Below, in pieces: positions 38,293 through 47,053 of a stretch of 64,000 bases of DNA. A model generated the notes under the pieces. It saw nothing but the letters and a program-made list of their open reading frames with translations, made no database searches and was not told the origin of the DNA. Positions within the stretch are counted from its first letter, which is position 1. Each line of letters starts with the position of its first letter. The DNA is taken from assembly GCA_038316385.1 (NCBI GenBank), contig JBBQAN010000010.1, positions 1 through 64,000 on the forward strand, given 5' to 3'. This DNA is from SZAS-103 sp038316385 (GTDB lineage Bacteria > Pseudomonadota > Gammaproteobacteria > Xanthomonadales > Xanthomonadaceae). The translations under genes were made by a program, and so were the position numbers.

Positions 38293-38546
38293 CAGTGCGG
38301 CGCCTCCATGCCTTGTACAAATACGACCCGGAAACCGCGGCGAACGTTCTGGTCGCGCTGGCGCTCGAATGCGCTCAGCGCCTCGTCCTGTTCCAGGTAT
38401 TGTTCGCGCTTGACCGTGCTGCGTTGGCCGATGTGGCCGCTCTCGCGCACGAGCAGCCAGCCGCCGAGCAGATCCTGCTGCAAGGCGAGTTGCACGAAGC
38501 GCGGCGCTTCGGCGCCGACGGGTGGGTGTTGAAGGAGAACACGCAT
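38292..38546 (-). CDS. Small WGR-domain protein
   Basis: An 84-residue protein consisting almost only of a WGR-type domain: RFVQLALQQDLLGGWLLVRE, then SGHIGQRSTVKR in place of the usual WGRIG, and ALSAFERQRDQNVRRGFRVV. WGR domains bind nucleic acid ends in some eukaryotic and bacterial proteins; the role of stand-alone bacterial copies is unclear. The signature tryptophan is replaced (SGHIG). It lies between aroB (53 nt) and hemE, with which it shares one base, so it is co-translated with them. Confidence 0.72.
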   Translation of the reverse strand: MRVLLQHPPVGAEAPRFVQLALQQDLLGGWLLVRESGHIGQRSTVKREQYLEQDEALSAFERQRDQNVRRGFRVVFVQGMEAPH

Positions 38547-38599
38547 CCGCGCATTCTAACCGGCGCAGATGCGGCTACGGTCGATTCGTTAGCGGTGGA

Positions 38600-39694
38600 T
38601 CAAGCGTCGCTGCCCAACTCGTCGCCGAGCAATTCGAGCACGCGCTGCGGGTCAACGTCGTCGGCGAGATAGGCGCGACCGATGCCGCGCCACAGCACCA
38701 GCCGCATACGGCCCGACACATTCTTCTTGTCCAGGCGCATGCGCGCCAGCAGCGCGGCGGGATCAAGCCCTTCAGGAATTGCGACCGGCAAATTCATGCG
38801 TTCAAGCAATGCGGCGAGCCGCGCGGTGTCGATCAGCGGTGCGTGGCCTAATTCCGATGACAGCCGCGACGCCAGCATCATGCCGATGGCTACGGCCTCG
38901 CCGTGCAACAGGGTGCCGAAGCCTGCTTCGACTTCCAGTGCGTGGCCGAAGCTGTGGCCGAAATTGAGCAGCGCGCGTGCGCCGTGATCGGTTTCGTCCT
39001 TCTCGACCACTTTCGCCTTGTGCGCGCAGCATTTGCGCACGGCGTCGGCAAGCGTTTTCGGATCGCGCGCAAGCAGGGCGTCGGCGTGTTCCTCAATCCA
39101 GCCGAACAAGGCGCGGTCGCCGATCGCGCCGTATTTCACGACTTCGGCCAGCCCCGCCGACAACTCACGCGCCGGCAGCGTCGCGAGCACGTCGGTGTCG
39201 ATGACGACTGCACTCGGTTGATGGAATGCGCCGACCAGATTCTTGCCTTGCGCCAGGTCAACAGCGGTTTTGCCGCCGACCGACGAATCCACCATCGCAA
39301 GCAGAGTCGTCGGAACCTGTACGTAGCGCACGCCACGCATCCAGCACGCCGCCGCGAAACCGGCCAGATCGCCGACCACGCCGCCACCGAGCGCGATGAT
39401 GAGCGCGTCGCGATTGGCCTGCATGTCGGCGAGCGCGGCGAAAATCGACGCGCACGATTCGAGTGTCTTGTGTTGTTCGCCGGCGGGAATCACATGCAAC
39501 GCCGCCTGGAAATTGCCAGGCAATTTAGCGAGCACGCGGTCGGCGTACAGCGCCGCGACGTTGCTGTCGCTGACGACAAGAACATGCCTACCGAACGCGA
39601 TGTCGGCGAACGCATCGGCATCATCGAGCAGGCCAGCAGCGATACGGATCGGATAGCGGCGTTCGCCGAGTTCGACGTGCAGAGTCTTCATCAT
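38600..39694 (-). CDS. aroB: 3-dehydroquinate synthase
   Basis: AroB converts DAHP to 3-dehydroquinate in the shikimate pathway using NAD+ and a divalent metal. The 364-residue form starting at the ATG that overlaps the aroK stop (ATGA) is preferred over the longer open frame. Motifs include ALGGGVVGDLAGFAAA (NAD binding), VPTTLLAMVDSSVGGKTAVD, and the metal-site segments AEVVKYG and NFGHSFGHALE. It follows aroK directly, the standard proteobacterial order. Confidence 0.96.
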   Translation of the reverse strand: MMKTLHVELGERRYPIRIAAGLLDDADAFADIAFGRHVLVVSDSNVAALYADRVLAKLPGNFQAALHVIPAGEQHKTLESCASIFAALADMQANRDALIIALGGGVVGDLAGFAAACWMRGVRYVQVPTTLLAMVDSSVGGKTAVDLAQGKNLVGAFHQPSAVVIDTDVLATLPARELSAGLAEVVKYGAIGDRALFGWIEEHADALLARDPKTLADAVRKCCAHKAKVVEKDETDHGARALLNFGHSFGHALEVEAGFGTLLHGEAVAIGMMLASRLSSELGHAPLIDTARLAALLERMNLPVAIPEGLDPAALLARMRLDKKNVSGRMRLVLWRGIGRAYLADDVDPQRVLELLGDELGSDA

Positions 39695-40239
39695 GCGGCG
39701 GCGTGATTTGCGCTGCGTTGCCACTGCGTGGCGATCTGCGCGGCGAGGTGTGCGGCTGCGGCGTGAGGACCGGGGCCGTTGGAGTCAAAGTGCAGGTCGG
39801 CGAGGTCGGCGTACAACGCCCCGCGTTGCGCTGCCAGTGCGGTGAGTTTGGCGCGGCGATCGCCATCGACTAGCAGTGGACGGCTGCGATCGCGCGCGAG
39901 ACGTGCGAGTTGCGCATCGATATCGAGGTGCAGGTGCACGACAAAACCGCGCTCGTGCAGCCGGCGTCGATTGTCCGGGTCGAGCACAGCGCCGCCGCCG
40001 GTGGCGATTAGCAGTCCGCTGTCGTTGCACAACTCGGCGATCAGCCTGGATTCGCGCGCGCGAAAGCCGGCTTCGCCTTCGCATTCGAAAATCAATGGAA
40101 CCCGCGCGCCGGTGAGTACTTCCAAGCGCTGATCCACATCGACGAAGCGCAATGCGAGTTTTGTCGCGACGCGCGTGCCGATGGTGGTCTTGCCTGCGCC
40201 CATCGGACCGATAAACACCAGATTCGGAGCCGGATTCAT
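39691..40239 (-). CDS. aroK: Shikimate kinase
   Basis: AroK phosphorylates shikimate at the 3-hydroxyl. The 182-residue protein has Walker A GPMGAGKTTIG (residues about 11-21), the shikimate-binding DVDQRLE, the ATGGGAVLD loop and the RSRPLL lid arginines. Normal length for the family. First gene of the aroK-aroB-WGR-hemE run. Confidence 0.96.
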   Translation of the reverse strand: MNPAPNLVFIGPMGAGKTTIGTRVATKLALRFVDVDQRLEVLTGARVPLIFECEGEAGFRARESRLIAELCNDSGLLIATGGGAVLDPDNRRRLHERGFVVHLHLDIDAQLARLARDRSRPLLVDGDRRAKLTALAAQRGALYADLADLHFDSNGPGPHAAAAHLAAQIATQWQRSANHAAA

Positions 40240-40326
40240 GCCCCGATGCTAGCATTGTCCACCGCGCATGCCGCGTTGTTTGCGAGCTTGGTGCGAAGCT
40301 GCCACTCATCCATTCAGGAGAACGCC

Positions 40327-40530
40327 ATGACCATTGCCAAAGTGATCGAACTCACGTCGTCGTCCAGCAAGGGCATCGAGGACGCCGTGCAATCCGGCCT
40401 CAACAAATGCTCCGAGAGCGTGAAAGGTATCAAGGGTGCCTGGGTGAACGAGATCAAGGTCGTCACCGGCGATGACGGCAGCATCAAGGAATGGCGCGTC
40501 AATCTGCGAGTGACCTTCGTCGTCAAGTGA
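40327..40530 (+). CDS. Dodecin
   Basis: Dodecins are dodecameric flavin-storage proteins of about 70 residues. This 67-residue product has the typical start MTIAKVIELTSSSSKGIEDA, a central WVNEIKV strand with the flavin-stacking Trp and a basic end. A good ribosome-binding site (CAGGAG) precedes the ATG. It overlaps the convergent kinase gene by 8 nt. Confidence 0.93.
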   Translation: MTIAKVIELTSSSSKGIEDAVQSGLNKCSESVKGIKGAWVNEIKVVTGDDGSIKEWRVNLRVTFVVK

Positions 40531-41353
40531 GGGGTCGCCGCATTGCATCGATCCGGATGGTGCGATCAGCGATTGCCGGCAGCGTGCGCAGCGCCTGTCG
40601 GCTAACGCGCTCGAAGAACAGCACGAAACGCGCGACAGTCTCGTGCTGCATTGCATCGCGTCGTGGATGCGCGGCTTGCAGCGACACTTCCTGTTGCCAG
40701 CGCCAGTCCGGTACGACTTCGAAACCCGGGCCTTGCAGGAACAGCAGGCGGTCGATGCGCCCCCACAATGGCGCGTAAGCCGCGAGCGCGCGATTGCAAT
40801 ATGCGCGCCATGCGCCTGTCGGATCGGCATCGCGTTCGAGTGCGTTGAGCGGATCGTGCAATGCGGCGACATCTTCCGGTGGAACCTTCAAGAACCAGCC
40901 TTCGAACACGATCAAATCGGGCGCTTGTGTGATCAAAGTCCAACGCGACGGTGGTAGGCGCCGGTCGGCAATCTTGTCGAAGTGCGGCAACGCAGTGGCC
41001 TTGCCTGATTTCAACGAGTCGATCGTCGCGCAGGCCAACGCCACATCATGCGTGCCCGGCGGCCCGCGCGTGGCGAGCAACCGATGTACCGCGCGACCAA
41101 GACGCAGGCGTTCGCGCCGGCCGAGATAGAAATCGTCGATCGACAGCACCACGACTACCAGTCCGCGCGTCTTCGCCAATGCGGCCATCTGCGCGCCCAA
41201 CGTGGACTTGCCGGTGCCCTGCAATCCGGTAATGCCATAGACGCGGCTGCCGTGCGACAGCGCATCGTCAAGCGTGGCGGTCACGAACTCCGATGCGTAG
41301 CCTGCATGCAAAACCGGATGCGAATGAGCTGCCATCGCGCGACAATAACGCAT
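40523..41353 (-). CDS. P-loop kinase related to D-glycerate 3-kinase (GLYK)
   Basis: A 276-residue kinase-like protein. Walker A is GLQGTGKSTLGAQ; the substrate/metal segment is VLSIDDFYLGRRERLRL; RGPPGTHD and LPHFDKIADRRLPPSRW follow, and VFEGWFL is the Walker-B-like strand. These match the glycerate-kinase/uridine-kinase-like P-loop family. The ATG at 41353 is preferred because GAGGT lies 8 nt upstream; 41335 is an alternative. Convergent with dodecin. Phosphorylation of glycerate is the best guess. Confidence 0.8.
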   Translation of the reverse strand: MRYCRAMAAHSHPVLHAGYASEFVTATLDDALSHGSRVYGITGLQGTGKSTLGAQMAALAKTRGLVVVVLSIDDFYLGRRERLRLGRAVHRLLATRGPPGTHDVALACATIDSLKSGKATALPHFDKIADRRLPPSRWTLITQAPDLIVFEGWFLKVPPEDVAALHDPLNALERDADPTGAWRAYCNRALAAYAPLWGRIDRLLFLQGPGFEVVPDWRWQQEVSLQAAHPRRDAMQHETVARFVLFFERVSRQALRTLPAIADRTIRIDAMRRPLT

Positions 41354-41456
41354 GTCCTGATACCTCGAACCTTGGATATGTTCGGGACGAACGCGTCCGC
41401 CATGGTTCCTTTTGACAAGCGGGCTCACTACCAACGGATTTTTGGATGTGCAACTC

Positions 41457-42050
41457 ATGACCGATCTCTACGCCGAAGCCCTCGCCACATTCAGCGAATT
41501 GCTCGAAGCCGCGCGCGCCGCCGGCGACCCCGAGCCGACCGCGATGACTGTCGCCACCGCCACCCACGACGGACGGCCATCGGCGCGCAGCGTACTGCTG
41601 AAATCCTGCGACGAACGCGGCTTCGCTTTCTACACGCATGTCGCCAGCCAGAAAGGCCACGAACTGCACGAGAACCCTCGCGCCGCGCTGTTGTTCCTCT
41701 GGAAGACCTTGCGCAAGCAGGTGCAGGTGCGCATCGAAGGTGCGGTCGAAGTCGTTGGCGATGCCGAAGCCGATGCGTACTTCGCGAGCCGCGATCGCTT
41801 GAGCCAGATCGGTGCGTGGGCGTCACTGCAATCCGAAACCATGGATGCGCGCACCAACTTCGAAGCGCGCATCGCCGCATACGAACACGAGTTCGAGAAC
41901 CGCGATGTGCCGCGTCCGCCCGGCTGGACCGGCTACCGCGTCATCCCGGACGGCTTCGAGTTCTGGTACGGCGCGCCGTATCGTTTGCACGAGCGCCAGC
42001 GTTACGATCTGCGCAATGTCGTCTGGTCGAAGCGGATGCTGTATCCGTGA
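41457..42050 (+). CDS. pdxH: Pyridoxine/pyridoxamine 5'-phosphate oxidase
   Basis: PdxH is the FMN enzyme that makes pyridoxal 5'-phosphate. The 197-residue product has FMN-binding ARSVLLKSCDERGFAFYTH, the SQKGHELHENPRAALLFLW segment, SRDRLSQIGAWASLQS and the C-terminal signature WYGAPYRLHERQRY. The ATG at 41457 gives the usual N-terminal length; upstream GTG and TTG codons are possible. Downstream is a short repeat-rich spacer and the BtuF-like gene. Confidence 0.95.
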   Translation: MTDLYAEALATFSELLEAARAAGDPEPTAMTVATATHDGRPSARSVLLKSCDERGFAFYTHVASQKGHELHENPRAALLFLWKTLRKQVQVRIEGAVEVVGDAEADAYFASRDRLSQIGAWASLQSETMDARTNFEARIAAYEHEFENRDVPRPPGWTGYRVIPDGFEFWYGAPYRLHERQRYDLRNVVWSKRMLYP

Positions 42051-42053
42051 AGC

Positions 42054-42083
42054 GGGGAACGGGGAAAGCGGAACAGGGAACGG
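42054..42083 (+). repeat. GGGAAC-rich intergenic repeat, copy 1
   Basis: Tandem-like GGGAAC units lie directly after the pdxH stop. The same pattern, including an identical 12-mer AACAGGGAACGG, occurs at 45722-45750 before pilU. In both places a complementary CGTTCCC-type stretch follows 50-90 nt later, so the transcript could form an imperfect stem. Confidence 0.5.
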
Positions 42084-42166
42084 AAAGTGCAGGGAAGCAA
42101 ACTCGGAAAACGAGTAGCGCGGCGTCGGCTTTGAGCGTTCCCGGTCGCCCGTTTCGCGTCCCGCGA

Positions 42167-42964
42167 ATGAAAGGCCCGCAACGCATCGTCTGCCTTACCG
42201 AGGAACCAACCGAGACCCTGTACCTGCTCGGCGAGCAGACGCGCATCGTTGGCATTTCCGGCTTCACCGTGCGCCCGCCGATCGCGCGACGCGAGAAGCC
42301 GAAGGTCAGTGCGTTCACCTCGGCCAGAATCGGCGAAATCCTTAAGTTGCAGCCGGATTTCGTGGTCGGCTTTTCCGACATTCAGGCGGATATCGCGGCT
42401 GAATTGATCAAATGCGGCGTGGAAGTCTGGATCAGCAATCACCGCAGCGTGGACGGCATCCTCGATTACATCCGCCGGCTCGGCGCCCTGGTTGGCACAA
42501 GCGACAAGGCGAATGCGTTGGCCGATCGTTTCGCGTGCGGACTCGATGCCATCGCGACCCAAGCTGCAGCATTGCCGCGTCGCCCGAAAGTGTATTTCGA
42601 GGAATGGGATGAGCCGCAAATCACCGGAATCCGTTGGGTTGCGGAGCTGGTGCGGATCGCGGGCGGCGACGACATTTTTCCCGAACGCGCAGCCGAGTCG
42701 CTCGCCAAGCAACGCATCCTCGAGGATCCCGACGAAGTGATTCGTCGCGCGCCCGACATCATCATCGGCTCGTGGTGCGGCAAGAAGTTCCGTCCGGAGA
42801 AAGTCGCTGCACGCTCCGGATGGAATGCGATTCCCGCAGTGCGCAATGGCGAACTGCACGAGATCAAGTCGCCGCTGATTCTGCAACCAGGGCCGGCCGC
42901 GCTGACCGACGGCATCGCTGCGATCGCGCGCATCATCCAGAATTGGTCGGAAAAACGGCCGTAG
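42167..42964 (+). CDS. BtuF-like corrinoid/iron-complex substrate-binding protein without signal peptide
   Basis: A 265-residue two-lobed periplasmic-binding-protein fold of the cobalamin/siderophore class (RIVCLTEEPTETLYLLGE, EILKLQPDFVVGFSD, YIRRLGALVG, PDIIIGSWCGKKF). Unlike true BtuF it starts without any signal sequence; the upstream frame, though open for hundreds of codons, is antisense of the kinase and out of context. No transporter genes are adjacent. It may be a cytoplasmic binding protein, or the signal may be encoded differently. The start at the ATG at 42167 is the first that gives a family-like N-terminus. Confidence 0.75.
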   Translation: MKGPQRIVCLTEEPTETLYLLGEQTRIVGISGFTVRPPIARREKPKVSAFTSARIGEILKLQPDFVVGFSDIQADIAAELIKCGVEVWISNHRSVDGILDYIRRLGALVGTSDKANALADRFACGLDAIATQAAALPRRPKVYFEEWDEPQITGIRWVAELVRIAGGDDIFPERAAESLAKQRILEDPDEVIRRAPDIIIGSWCGKKFRPEKVAARSGWNAIPAVRNGELHEIKSPLILQPGPAALTDGIAAIARIIQNWSEKRP

Positions 42965-42977
42965 TGATCGCTTTCCG

Positions 42978-43829
42978 TCAGTCGTTCTGCGCCGAGAGTT
43001 CCGCGCCGCGCTCGGTGGCGGCGGCAATCGCGTCGGCGATCAGTGCGCGAAATCCGCCCGCTTCGAAACATTTCAACGCTTCGGCGGTGACTCCGCCCGG
43101 CGAGGTCACGCGCTGGCGCATAGTCGCCGCGTCTTCGCCTGATTCGCACAACATCCGTCCTGCGCCGAGAATGGTCTGCGCGATCAGAGCCTGTGCGATG
43201 TTGCCAGGCAAGCCCTGCGCTTGCGCTGCGGCCTGCATCGCTTCGACCAACGCGAACACGTAGGCCGGGCCGCTGCCGGATGTCGCAGTGATCGTGTCCA
43301 TCAAGGTTTCGTCGTCGATCCACAAAGCGATGCCGACTGCTTCGAACAAGCGCTGAGCCTGCGCGCACTGCACCGACGACACATGCGGGTTTGCACATAA
43401 CGCGGTCGCGCTCGCGCCGAGCAGCGCAGGCGTGTTCGGCATTGCCCGGACGACTGCAACATCGGCGCCGAGCCAGCGTTCGACTTGGGCGATAGTGATT
43501 CCTGCGGCGACCGAAATAATCAGCGGTTGCTGGATGCGCGCCTGAGCGGACAGTTCTGCGCAGACCGCGCGCAGCACCTGCGGCTTCACCGCAAGCACCC
43601 ACACGTCGGCTTGGCGCGCGGCACTCGTGTTGTCGGCATGCGCATGCACTCCGAAATCGCGCGTGAAGGCAGCACGACGCTCCGCATTGGGGCCGGACAC
43701 CGCGATGGTCGATGCGGAAACGCCGAGCGCGACCAACCCGCCGACCAGGCTGCGCGCAACGTTGCCGCCGCCGATCAAGGCGATGCGCGCTGCGTTGGCG
43801 TCGCTGTTGTCAGCGGATGAGGTCGTCAT
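42978..43829 (-). CDS. proC: Pyrroline-5-carboxylate reductase
   Basis: ProC reduces pyrroline-5-carboxylate to proline with NAD(P)H. The 283-residue form starting at 43829 has the Rossmann motif IALIGGGNVARSLVGGL, AVKPQVL, the catalytic region VRAMPNTPALLG and the C-terminal signature SGSGPAYVFALVEAM with TSPGGVTAEAL. It lies 56 nt downstream of yggS on the same strand, a widespread proteobacterial pair next to pilT. Confidence 0.95.
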   Translation of the reverse strand: MTTSSADNSDANAARIALIGGGNVARSLVGGLVALGVSASTIAVSGPNAERRAAFTRDFGVHAHADNTSAARQADVWVLAVKPQVLRAVCAELSAQARIQQPLIISVAAGITIAQVERWLGADVAVVRAMPNTPALLGASATALCANPHVSSVQCAQAQRLFEAVGIALWIDDETLMDTITATSGSGPAYVFALVEAMQAAAQAQGLPGNIAQALIAQTILGAGRMLCESGEDAATMRQRVTSPGGVTAEALKCFEAGGFRALIADAIAAATERGAELSAQND

Positions 43830-43885
43830 TGATGGGTTTATCGGATCCAGAAGTGCAAGCGCAACCGTAAACCACACTGACGCCT

Positions 43886-44626
43886 TTAGCTACGCGCGCC
43901 GAAGAGCGCGGTGCCGATCCGCACCATCGTCGCGCCCTCGGCGATCGCCAGTTCGAAGTCTTCGCTCATGCCCATCGACAGCGTGTCCGCCTGCGGATGC
44001 CGTGCCTTGAGCGCATCGAACAGTTGTTTGAGAGCACGGAATGCGACGCGACGACGTTGCATGTCCGGATCGGGCGACGGAATCGCCATGAGTCCGCGCA
44101 GCACGAGTCTTGGCTCGGACGTGATCGCATCGGCCAACGCAAACGTCTCATCGGGTCGGCAGCCTGACTTGCTTCGCTCGTCATCGATGTTGACCTGCAC
44201 CAGCACATTCAGCGGCGGTCGTTGCGCTGGTCGATGATGGGCGAGGGCTGCGACCAGCTTGGGTCGATCCACCGACTGAACCCAGTCGAAGGCTGCGGCG
44301 GCTTCGCGCGCCTTGTTCGATTGCAGGTAGCCGATGAGATGCCATTCAAGGCTGAGGTCGGCCAGCTCGCGCTGCTTGGCGACGGCCTCCTGGACATAGT
44401 TTTCGCCGAAGGCATGCTGCCCGAATGGCCCGGCGCCTGCGGTCGCCAAAGTGCGGATGTCTGCAGCCGTACGCGTCTTCGAAACAGCAAGCAAGACGAT
44501 TTCATCGACCGCAGCGGCATGGCTGGCGCGCGCTTGCGCCGCCACACGCATGCGCCGCAACAGGTTCGTGCGGATCGTCGTGGCATCGTTCAAAGGGATG
44601 CTCCGGGCTGGTTTGACAATCGTCAA
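43886..44626 (-). CDS. yggS: YggS/PLPBP family pyridoxal-phosphate homeostasis protein
   Basis: YggS proteins bind PLP and buffer free PLP and amino-acid pools without known catalysis. The 246-residue TIM-barrel has the PLP lysine in VDEIVLLAVSKTRTAADI, then GENYVQEA, WHLIGYLQSNKAREA and the phosphate-binding end LSMGMSEDFELAIAEGATMVRIGTALFG. It is divergent from pilT and forms an operon with proC. Confidence 0.94.
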   Translation of the reverse strand: MTIVKPARSIPLNDATTIRTNLLRRMRVAAQARASHAAAVDEIVLLAVSKTRTAADIRTLATAGAGPFGQHAFGENYVQEAVAKQRELADLSLEWHLIGYLQSNKAREAAAAFDWVQSVDRPKLVAALAHHRPAQRPPLNVLVQVNIDDERSKSGCRPDETFALADAITSEPRLVLRGLMAIPSPDPDMQRRRVAFRALKQLFDALKARHPQADTLSMGMSEDFELAIAEGATMVRIGTALFGARS

Positions 44627-44639
44627 TTAGAGCTATACT
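44613..44639 (+). promoter_or_regulatory. Candidate sigma70 promoter for pilT
   Basis: TTGACA (44613-44618) and TATACT (44634-44639) are close to consensus but separated by only 15 nt. The -35 box lies within the first codons of the divergent yggS. Predicted start is about 30 nt before the pilT start codon, which has GGGGGA upstream. Confidence 0.45.
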
Positions 44640-44675
44640 CCGACCGAACGCACATTCTAAGCGTGGGGGACGCTC

Positions 44676-45713
44676 ATGGATATCGCAGAACTGTTGGCCT
44701 TCTCGGTCAAGAACAAGGCATCCGATCTGCATCTGTCGGCGGGCTTGCCGCCGATGATCCGGGTCGATGGCGACGTGCGCCGCATCAACATCCCGGCGCT
44801 CGAACACAAGCAGGTGCATGCGCTCGTGTACGACATCATGTCGGACAAACAGCGCCGCGATTTCGAGGAATTCCTGGAAGTCGATTTCTCGTTCGAGATT
44901 CCCGGCATGGCGCGGTTTCGCGTCAATGCATTCAACCAGAATCGTGGCGCGGGCGCGGTGTTCCGGACGATTCCGTCGGAAGTGCTGACGCTTGAGGATC
45001 TCGCCTGCCCGCCGATCTTCCGCGAGATCATCGACCAGCCGCAGGGTTTAATCCTGTGCACCGGGCCGACCGGTTCGGGCAAGTCCACCACGCTTGCGGC
45101 GATGGTCGATCACGTCAACAAGAACGAATACGCGCATATCCTCACCGTTGAGGATCCGATCGAATTCGTGCACACCTCGCAGAAATGTCTGGTCAACCAG
45201 CGTGAAGTCCATCGCGACACCCACGGCTTCAACGAGGCGCTGCGTTCGGCCTTGCGCGAAGACCCCGATTACATCCTGGTTGGCGAGCTGCGCGACCTGG
45301 AGACCATTCGGTTGGCGCTGACCGCTGCCGAAACCGGGCATCTGGTGTTTGGCACTCTGCACACCAGCTCGGCCGCCAAGACCATCGACCGCATCATCGA
45401 CGTGTTCCCCGCCGGCGAAAAGCCGATGGTACGCAGCATGTTGTCCGAGTCGCTGCGCGCGGTGATCGCGCAAGCCCTGTTGAAGAAGGTCGGCGGCGGC
45501 CGCATCGCTGCGCACGAGATCATGATCGGCACGCCCGCCATCCGCAATCTCATCCGCGAGGACAAGGTCGCGCAGATGTACTCATCGATCCAGACCGGTC
45601 AGAACCTCGGCATGCAGACGCTCGACCAATGCCTGCAGGACATGGTCAAGCGCGGCCAGATCATCCGTCCGATTGCGCGCTCATACGCCAAGGACAAGAA
45701 ACTATTCGATTGA
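44676..45713 (+). CDS. pilT: Type IV pilus retraction ATPase PilT
   Basis: PilT is the hexameric ATPase that depolymerises type IV pili for twitching motility. The 345-residue protein has Walker A GPTGSGKSTTLAAM, the Asp box and Walker B region EDPDYILVGELRD, the His box TGHLVFGTLHTSSAAKTIDR and the PilT-specific end AIRNLIREDK. Its partner pilU follows after a 140-nt spacer with a GGGAAC repeat. Confidence 0.97.
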   Translation: MDIAELLAFSVKNKASDLHLSAGLPPMIRVDGDVRRINIPALEHKQVHALVYDIMSDKQRRDFEEFLEVDFSFEIPGMARFRVNAFNQNRGAGAVFRTIPSEVLTLEDLACPPIFREIIDQPQGLILCTGPTGSGKSTTLAAMVDHVNKNEYAHILTVEDPIEFVHTSQKCLVNQREVHRDTHGFNEALRSALREDPDYILVGELRDLETIRLALTAAETGHLVFGTLHTSSAAKTIDRIIDVFPAGEKPMVRSMLSESLRAVIAQALLKKVGGGRIAAHEIMIGTPAIRNLIREDKVAQMYSSIQTGQNLGMQTLDQCLQDMVKRGQIIRPIARSYAKDKKLFD

Positions 45714-45721
45714 GTAAGGCA

Positions 45722-45750
45722 GGGAACCGGGAACGGGTAACAGGGAACGG
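45722..45750 (+). repeat. GGGAAC-rich intergenic repeat, copy 2
   Basis: The pilT-pilU spacer starts with GGGAACCGGGAACGGG and an AACAGGGAACGG identical to copy 1. About 70 nt later CGTTCCCCGTTCC provides a complementary arm just before the pilU ribosome-binding region. Confidence 0.5.
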
Positions 45751-45853
45751 TTCGAAGCAACGTTGAAGTTGCCGCCCGACTCCGCCACTTCGGACATCTC
45801 CAGCCCCGCCGTTGATTTTCTCGTTCCCCGTTCCATGATCCCCGGAGTCCACC

Positions 45854-47005
45854 ATGAGCAGCATCGACTTCACGTCCTATCTCAAGCTGATGTCACACAA
45901 CAAGGCATCGGATCTGTTCATCACTGCGGGCATGCCGCCGTCGATGAAAGTGCACGGCAAGATCAGCCCGATCACCCAGACCGCGTTGACCTCGCAGCAG
46001 AGCCGCGACCTCGTGCTCAATGTGATGACTCCGCCGCAGCGCGAGGAGTTCGAGAAAACTCACGAGTGCAATTTCGCGATCGGTGTGGCCGGCCTTGGCC
46101 GCTTCCGCGTGAGCTGCTTCTATCAGCGCAATCAGGTCGGCATGGTACTGCGCCGGATCGAGACCAAGATCCCGACGGTCGAAGAGCTCGGCCTGCCCCC
46201 GATCATCAAGTCGCTGGCGATGACCAAGCGCGGCATCATCCTGTTCGTCGGCGCCACCGGCACCGGCAAATCCACCTCGCTCGCGGCGATGATCGGCTAC
46301 CGCAACCTGAACTCCACCGGCCACATCATCACCATTGAGGATCCGATCGAGTTCGTGCACAAGCACGAGGGTTGCATCATCACCCAGCGCGAAGTCGGCA
46401 TCGATACCGACAATTGGGAAAACGCGCTGAAAAACACCCTGCGCCAGGCACCCGACGTGATCATGATCGGCGAGGTACGTACCCGCGAAGGCATGGATCA
46501 CGCGATCGCGTTTTCGGAAACCGGCCATCTCGTGCTCTGCACCCTGCATGCCAACAACGCCAACCAGGCGATGGATCGCATGATCAACTTCTTCCCCGAG
46601 GATCGCCGCAGCCAGTTGCTGATGGATCTGTCACTGAATCTCAAGGGTGTGGTCGCGCAGCAGCTCATTCCGACCCCCGACGGCAAGGCGCGTCGGGTCG
46701 CGATGGAAATCCTGCTGGGCACGCCGCTGGCTCAGGACTACATCCGCGAGGGCGAGATCCACAAGCTCAAGGATCTCATGAAGGACTCCACCAACCTTGG
46801 CATGAAGACCTTCGACCAGAGCCTGTTCGATCTTTACCAGGCCGGCGAGATCAGCTACGAAGACGCGTTGCGCTTCGCCGACTCGCAAAACGAAGTGCGC
46901 CTGCGCATCAAGCTCGCCCAGGGCGGCGATGCGAGAAGCCTCGCTGAAGGCCTTGGCCCGGTGGAACTGGTGTCCACAGAGGACAAGCAGTTCATCCGAC
47001 GCTGA
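45854..47005 (+). CDS. pilU: Type IV pilus retraction ATPase PilU
   Basis: PilU is a PilT paralogue that boosts retraction force through PilT. The 383-residue product has Walker A GATGTGKSTSLAAM, APDVIMIGEVRTREGM, the His box TGHLVLCTLHANNANQAMDR, and the longer C-terminal tail (RIKLAQGGDARSLAEGL) that separates PilU from PilT. A strong terminator follows. Confidence 0.97.
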   Translation: MSSIDFTSYLKLMSHNKASDLFITAGMPPSMKVHGKISPITQTALTSQQSRDLVLNVMTPPQREEFEKTHECNFAIGVAGLGRFRVSCFYQRNQVGMVLRRIETKIPTVEELGLPPIIKSLAMTKRGIILFVGATGTGKSTSLAAMIGYRNLNSTGHIITIEDPIEFVHKHEGCIITQREVGIDTDNWENALKNTLRQAPDVIMIGEVRTREGMDHAIAFSETGHLVLCTLHANNANQAMDRMINFFPEDRRSQLLMDLSLNLKGVVAQQLIPTPDGKARRVAMEILLGTPLAQDYIREGEIHKLKDLMKDSTNLGMKTFDQSLFDLYQAGEISYEDALRFADSQNEVRLRIKLAQGGDARSLAEGLGPVELVSTEDKQFIRR

Positions 47006-47026
47006 AGCATCGCGATCGGATCGACG

Positions 47027-47053
47027 AAAGCCGGGCATTGCCCGGCTTTTTCG
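47027..47053 (+). terminator. Rho-independent terminator after pilU
   Basis: A 9-bp stem AAGCCGGGC-ATT-GCCCGGCTT is followed directly by a T-run (CTTTTTCG). It lies 22 nt after the pilU stop. Confidence 0.88.

Noticed and set aside
41048..42166. Long plus-strand open frame leading into the BtuF-like gene
   Set aside because: It is antisense to the kinase and overlaps pdxH in another frame. The translation is Arg-rich with no recognisable domain, so the BtuF-like start at 42167 is used.
42051..42166. Possible cobalamin riboswitch before the BtuF-like gene
   Set aside because: No B12-box or related conserved element is visible; the spacer is made of GGGAAC repeats.
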